A stretch of 9,124 bases of DNA from Actinomycetales bacterium. Lineage in GTDB: Bacteria > Actinomycetota > Actinomycetes > S36-B12. Where the stretch lies: the NCBI GenBank assembly GCA_017849335.1, contig JAFIHP010000333.1:1-9124 (forward strand). The letters run 5' to 3'. This document shows positions 5,644 through 9,124 of the stretch, one piece after another. Position 1 is the stretch's first letter; every line of letters starts with the position of its first letter. A program made the position numbers and the translations under genes. The notes under the pieces were generated by a model. The model was given only the letters and a program-made list of their open reading frames with translations. It did not search any database and had not been told where the DNA came from.

Positions 5644-6900
5644 CTAGGCCGACGGAGTGGCGCGCTGGGCCGAGAGTGCGGCGTGGGCCGCTCGGCGGCC
5701 GCTGACGAGGGCACCTTGGACCGATGCCGTGTCGCGGTGGTCGCCGGCGACGATCAGGCCGTCCGTCATGCGGACCGGGCGCCGGACCGACAACGGCGGC
5801 AGCATCGCCGGCAGCGCGTAGCGCAGCGGGTAGCACGCGACGGCCTCCCAGCGTCGGGTGTCGGTTCCGAACATCCGGGCGAGGTGCTCGCGGGCCTCGT
5901 GCTCGTCCTCGAGACGATCGCGCACGCCCACCGCCGACGCGGCGACGAGCACTCGGCCCCCTGGCGCGTACTCCGGTGCGGCGTTCGAGATCGCCACGGC
6001 GTTGGCCAGCGGACCGCGGTGGTCGACCACGACGACGCCCGCGCCGTCGGTCAGGTCGTCGGCGGGGCAGTCGGCCACGAAGTACCAGGTCGTCAGGTCG
6101 CGTCCGGGCGGGACGACCACGCCGGGGACCAGGCTCGCCGCGGTCGTCGGGTCCGTCGCGACGATCACCTCGTGCGCGCGCACCGTGCCCTCCGCGGTCC
6201 GTACCCAGCCGGCGCCGGCCTCGAGGACCCGTGTGCCCAGGCGGACCGTCCCGTCCGGCAGTGCGTCGAGAAGCTGTCGGGGCACCGCCTGCATGCCACG
6301 GGCCGGCACGGAGGGCGTGCCGTTGACCAGGCTCGTCAGGACGAGGTCCATGAACCGTCGCGAGTTCGTCAGGCCGACCTCGCCGAACACGCCCGACAAG
6401 AACGGTCCGACCACCTGGTCGACGAGTCGCGAATCCACCCCGGCGGAGTGCAGGGCGACGCCGGCCGGCAGGTCGTCGGACGCGGTGCTCCCACGGTTCG
6501 TACGGGACACCGCACGGGCGACGTACCGGGCCAGGCGGGCCTTGGACAGCACCGAGCCCGTGTCCGAGGTCATGGCGTCGGAGAGCCACTGCGGGCGGCG
6601 CCGCGGGTCGGCCAGCCGCCGGGGGCCGGCGTCGGTGATGGCGACGACCCCGGGGACCAGCGGCCGCAGGTCCAGCGCCGGTAGGTCGAGCAGCCGCCGG
6701 ACCTCGGGGTACGCGGGGTTGAGCACCTGGAAGCCGCGGTCCAGCAGCAGGCCGTCGACGACGTCGGTGCGCACGCGGCCGCCCACCTGGTCCGCCGCAT
6801 CGACGACGACCACGTCGGCGCCGGCGATCGTCAGCTCGCGGGCTGCGGCGAGCCCGGCGAGTCCGGCGCCGACGACGATGACGTCAGGCGTGTCGGTCAT
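5644..6900 (-). CDS. FAD-dependent oxidoreductase (amine oxidase / phytoene desaturase-like fold)
   Basis: A 418-aa flavoprotein. The N-terminal Rossmann motif VIVVGAGLAGLAAARELT (7-24) is followed by an acidic end of strand two (VVVDAADQVGGRVRTD, 31-46), where GGRVRTD is the second FAD-binding signature of the amine oxidase superfamily. LLLDRGFQVLNPAYPEVRRLL (51-71) follows, and the C-terminal FAD segment is DGLIVAGDHRDTASVQGALVSGRRAA (380-405). The middle (about 100-350) is the variable substrate domain with FLSGVFGEVGLTNSRRF, a pattern seen in relatives annotated as protoporphyrinogen oxidase-like or carotenoid desaturase-like. The substrate cannot be read from sequence. The ATG at 6900 overlaps the TGA of the upstream SDR gene (ATGA), so the two are probably translationally coupled and may work together. 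There is no heme or carotenoid gene nearby to support a pathway. Confidence 0.85.
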   Translation of the reverse strand: MTDTPDVIVVGAGLAGLAAARELTIAGADVVVVDAADQVGGRVRTDVVDGLLLDRGFQVLNPAYPEVRRLLDLPALDLRPLVPGVVAITDAGPRRLADPRRRPQWLSDAMTSDTGSVLSKARLARYVARAVSRTNRGSTASDDLPAGVALHSAGVDSRLVDQVVGPFLSGVFGEVGLTNSRRFMDLVLTSLVNGTPSVPARGMQAVPRQLLDALPDGTVRLGTRVLEAGAGWVRTAEGTVRAHEVIVATDPTTAASLVPGVVVPPGRDLTTWYFVADCPADDLTDGAGVVVVDHRGPLANAVAISNAAPEYAPGGRVLVAASAVGVRDRLEDEHEAREHLARMFGTDTRRWEAVACYPLRYALPAMLPPLSVRRPVRMTDGLIVAGDHRDTASVQGALVSGRRAAHAALSAQRATPSA

Positions 6901-7799
6901 GCCGCCGGGCGGCCGAGGGCACTGGAGATCGCCGCGTCGATCGACGGGTCCGCATGGGTGAAGCCGGAGGCCAGGAGCGCCGCGGGCACGGCACGGATGC
7001 TTCCGAGCACCTCGGAGGAGAACTCTCCGAGGGCGAGTCGCAGCGCGAAAGCGGGAACCGGCAGCAGCGTCGGGCGGTGGAGCACGCGGCCCATCGCGGC
7101 GGTGACCTCGGCGTTCGTGACGGGTACCGGTCCGGTCAGGTTCACGGGGCCGGAGACGGATTCGGTGAGCAGGAGGTGCTGCAGGGCGAGGAGCTCGTCG
7201 CGCAGGGAGATCCACGACCAGTACTGCGCCCCCGAGCCCATCCGGCCCCCGAGGCCCGCGCGAAAGAGGGGGAACAGTCGTGCCCAGGCGCCGCCCTCGC
7301 GGGCGACCACGAGCCCGCTGCGCGCGTGCGCTACGCGGATGCCTGCCGCGGCGGCGGGCGCCGTGGCGGCCTCCCACGCCCGCACGACGTCCGCGAGGAA
7401 ACCGGAGCCGGCCGGCGCAGCCTCGTCGACGACGCGGTCGCCCGTCTCGCCGTAGAAGCCGATGGCCGAAGCGCTGACGAGCACGCGGGGCCGCGGATCG
7501 AGCGCGCAGATGGCGCGCACGATGGTGTGGGTGCTGTCGACCCGGCTGTCCAGGATCGTCCGCTTGTAGTCGTCGGTCCATCGATGGTCGCCGACACCTG
7601 CGCCGGCGAGGTGCACGACCCCGTCGACGCCCGCGAGCCGATCGAGGTCGACCGTGCCGGCGGCCGGGTCCCAGGAGACCTCGTCCGGCGCCTGCGGCCG
7701 ACGGCGGACCAGGCGCACGACGTCGTGCCCGGCGCCGCGCAGGTGGGGCACCAGTGCGGAGCCGATCAGGCCCGACGCTCCGGTCACGGCGATCTTCAC
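6897..7799 (-). CDS. TIGR01777 family SDR-type NAD(P)-binding protein (YfcH/SulA-like epimerase)
   Basis: A 300-aa atypical extended short-chain dehydrogenase. The nucleotide-binding motif TGASGLIGSAL is at 6-16. VVHLAGAGVGDHRWTDDYKRTILDSRV (61-87) and VLVSASAIGFYGETGDRVVDE (107-126) are hallmarks of the TIGR01777 group, where GFYG replaces the classic YxxxK region. GGRMGSGAQYWSWISLRDEL (184-203) follows, then a C-terminal DUF1731-like tail (about 248-296, PVPAFALRLALGEFSSEVLGS...). The biochemical role is unknown across the family; epimerase labels are by homology only. The GTG start at 7799 has GGAGG seven nucleotides upstream and encodes MKIAVTGASG, the expected N-terminus. It begins 40 bp after the sucB stop with no terminator between and overlaps the FAD oxidoreductase gene by 4 bp. 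An orthologous position next to the E2 gene is known in mycobacteria (Rv2216, from memory). Confidence 0.93.
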   Translation of the reverse strand: MKIAVTGASGLIGSALVPHLRGAGHDVVRLVRRRPQAPDEVSWDPAAGTVDLDRLAGVDGVVHLAGAGVGDHRWTDDYKRTILDSRVDSTHTIVRAICALDPRPRVLVSASAIGFYGETGDRVVDEAAPAGSGFLADVVRAWEAATAPAAAAGIRVAHARSGLVVAREGGAWARLFPLFRAGLGGRMGSGAQYWSWISLRDELLALQHLLLTESVSGPVNLTGPVPVTNAEVTAAMGRVLHRPTLLPVPAFALRLALGEFSSEVLGSIRAVPAALLASGFTHADPSIDAAISSALGRPAA

Positions 7800-7806
7800 C
7801 CGGTCA

Positions 7807-7811
7807 CCTCC
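7807..7811 (-). promoter_or_regulatory. Ribosome binding site of the TIGR01777 gene
   Basis: Minus-strand GGAGG, within GGAGGTGA (a near-complete anti-16S match), lies 7 nt before the GTG at 7799 and supports that start. Confidence 0.8.
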
Positions 7812-7839
7812 GTACCGCTCGTGCCCTGGGCCTCCCCGG

Positions 7840-9124
7840 CTAGGCGCCGAGCTCGGCTTCGAATGCGGCGTCCTCGAGACGGGTCTTGATGGCGGTGAGG
7901 AACCGGGCGGCGTCGGCTCCGTCGACCAGGCGGTGGTCGTAGGTCAGCGCGAGGTAGACCATGGACCGGATGGCGATGACGTCGGCGCCGGTGTCGTCCT
8001 GGACGACGACCGGGCGCTTGACGACGGCCCCCGTGCCCAGGATCGCGACCTGGGGCTGGTTGATGATCGGGGTGTCGAACAGTGCGCCGCGGCTACCGGT
8101 GTTGGTGACGGTGAACGTGCCGCCCGACAGCTCGTCGGGGGACAGCTTGTTCGTCCGGGTCCGGTCGGCCAGGTCGGTGATCTTCCGAGCCAGACCGGCG
8201 ATGTTCAGGTCGCCGGCGTCGCGGATGACCGGGACCAGCAGGCCGCGCTCGGTGTCGACGGCGATCCCCAGGTGCTCGGCGTCGAAGTAGGTGATCGTGC
8301 CGGCCTCGGCGTCGATGGTCGCGTTGACCTGGGGGAAGGCCTTGAGCGCCTCGACCGCGGCCTTGCAGAAGAACGGCAGGAACGACAGCTTCACGCCCTC
8401 GCGGGCCTCGAAGTCGCGCTTGGCCTTGGCCCGCAGCGTCGCGATCTTCGACACGTCGACCTCGACCACGGTCGTCAGCTGCGCCGACACCTGCAGCGAC
8501 TCGACCATCCGCTCCGCGATGACCTTGCGCAGCCGCGACATCTTCTCGGTGCGCCCGCGCAGCGCGCTGACCTCTGCCGTCGGTGCCGGGGTGGGCGCGG
8601 CAGGCGCCGCAACCGGTGCTGCCGCCGGGGCGGGGGTCGCAACGGCCGCCTTGGCAGCGACCGCGGCCTCGAGCACGTCGGACTTGCGGATCCGTCCGCC
8701 GACGCCGGTACCGGTCAGCGTCGACAGGTCGACGCCGTGCTGCGCGGCCAGGCGCCGCACCAGCGGCGTGACGTAGGAGTCGGCGTTGCCGGCCGGTGAT
8801 GCCGGGGCATCTGCCACGACCGGGGCCGGGGCGTCTGCCACGACGGGTGCGGGGGCGGCGGGTGCCGGCGCAGGGACGTCAGCGACGACCGGGGCCGGGG
8901 CGCTGACCGGGAGGGGCGCCGGAGCGGGGGCTGCGGGCGCGGACGGCGCACTCGTACCGGCGGCGCCGATCCGGGCGAGCTCGGCGCCGACGGGGACGGT
9001 GGCGTCCTCGGCGACGGCGATGCTCAGCAGCACGCCGGCGGCCGGGGAGGGGATCTCGGTGTCGACCTTGTCGGTCGAGACCTCCAGCAGCGGTTCGTCC
9101 GCGGCGACGGTGTCGCCGACCGAC
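7840..9124 (-). CDS. sucB: 2-oxo-acid dehydrogenase E2, dihydrolipoamide acyltransferase (N-terminus outside window)
   Basis: Acyltransferase core of pyruvate and/or 2-oxoglutarate dehydrogenase. Actinobacterial members are usually annotated SucB, although the mycobacterial and corynebacterial orthologues (DlaT/AceF) serve pyruvate dehydrogenase. The frame is open to the window edge, with 427 visible residues. First comes the end of a lipoyl domain with the lipoylation motif EVSTDKVDTEIPSPAAG (lysine codon at 9067-9069), then an Ala/Pro/Val linker with repeats (about 52-113), and a peripheral-subunit-binding domain, YVTPLVRRLAAQHGVDLSTL continuing to GGRIRKSDV (about 117-150). A second Ala/Pro linker leads to the catalytic domain (about 190-427), opening with EKMSRLRKVIAERM and ending with the active-site DHRLVDGADAARFL (His397, Asp401 in visible numbering). 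Family members have one to three lipoyl domains; how many lie upstream cannot be seen. Substrate of LipB/LipA encoded in the same cluster. Start codons inside the visible part are not real starts. Confidence 0.95.
   Translation of the reverse strand, partial: SVGDTVAADEPLLEVSTDKVDTEIPSPAAGVLLSIAVAEDATVPVGAELARIGAAGTSAPSAPAAPAPAPLPVSAPAPVVADVPAPAPAAPAPVVADAPAPVVADAPASPAGNADSYVTPLVRRLAAQHGVDLSTLTGTGVGGRIRKSDVLEAAVAAKAAVATPAPAAAPVAAPAAPTPAPTAEVSALRGRTEKMSRLRKVIAERMVESLQVSAQLTTVVEVDVSKIATLRAKAKRDFEAREGVKLSFLPFFCKAAVEALKAFPQVNATIDAEAGTITYFDAEHLGIAVDTERGLLVPVIRDAGDLNIAGLARKITDLADRTRTNKLSPDELSGGTFTVTNTGSRGALFDTPIINQPQVAILGTGAVVKRPVVVQDDTGADVIAIRSMVYLALTYDHRLVDGADAARFLTAIKTRLEDAAFEAELGA
8807..8899 (-). 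repeat. 24-bp imperfect repeats encoding the E2 Ala/Pro linker
   Basis: Three related 24-bp units at 8807-8830, 8831-8854 (directly adjacent) and 8876-8899 encode variants of P-A-P-V-V-A-D-A. They lie in the flexible hinge between the lipoyl and subunit-binding domains, which gives the swinging lipoyl arm its mobility. Unit number is likely to vary between strains through slippage. Confidence 0.75.

Noticed and set aside
5614..5644. Possible terminator between the FAD oxidoreductase gene and lipB
   Set aside because: Only short, broken 5-bp complementarities with no U-run; not distinguishable from background.
4938..5705. A 255-codon plus-strand frame opposite lipB
   Set aside because: Antisense shadow of lipB; the lipB product has every catalytic residue.
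8807..8899. CRISPR-like repeats
   Set aside because: The units are directly adjacent or closely spaced, in frame, and encode the Ala/Pro linker of E2; there are no spacers and no cas genes.

Overview
This is a gene-dense window of very high G+C content with GTG starts, several apparently leaderless genes and actinobacterial protein families, so the source is almost certainly a member of Actinomycetota. A Nocardioidaceae or Micrococcales-like host is a low-confidence guess from protein wording. The gene order matches the core nitrogen/lipoate neighbourhood that I recall from Mycobacterium tuberculosis (dlaT - Rv2216 - lipB - lipA - Rv2219 - Rv2219A - glnA1 - glnE). This looks like chromosomal core, not an island: I see no transposase, integrase, phage gene, CRISPR array, tRNA or rRNA.

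Nitrogen half (1-2823). The 3' end of glnE (plus strand) runs into the window. It converges on a small integral-membrane methyltransferase gene (minus), with a 66-bp nested palindrome at the junction. Upstream of the methyltransferase is a very strong terminator for glnA, with a 12-13 bp stem closed by a UUCG tetraloop. glnA (type I glutamine synthetase, 474 aa, minus) has a clean AGGAGG ribosome binding site and a roughly 100-nt leader that can form four successive hairpins. It also has a TAGGTT -10 and, just upstream, four 5-mers at exact 11-bp spacing that fit the GlnR operator consensus. GlnE adenylylates GlnA on a tyrosine that is present here (Tyr402), so one locus shows both transcriptional and covalent control of glutamine synthetase.

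Middle (2824-3978). A divergent, probably leaderless RDD-family membrane gene (plus) converges, with a 12-bp gap, on a DUF4191 membrane gene (minus).

Lipoate/oxo-acid dehydrogenase half (3979-9124, all minus). Transcription runs from sucB/dlaT (E2 acyltransferase, N-terminus outside the window) through a TIGR01777 SDR-family gene, an FAD-dependent oxidoreductase, lipB and lipA. LipB transfers octanoate to the lipoyl domain and LipA inserts the two sulfurs. Their protein substrate, the lipoyl lysine of the E2 protein, is encoded at the right edge of the same window. The SDR/FAD pair and the lipB/lipA pair each overlap by 4 bp.

I do not see a wholly new system. The points most worth a second look are the GlnR-type operator array, the four-hairpin glnA leader, the nested palindrome between glnE and the methyltransferase gene, and the FAD oxidoreductase lying between the SDR gene and lipB.
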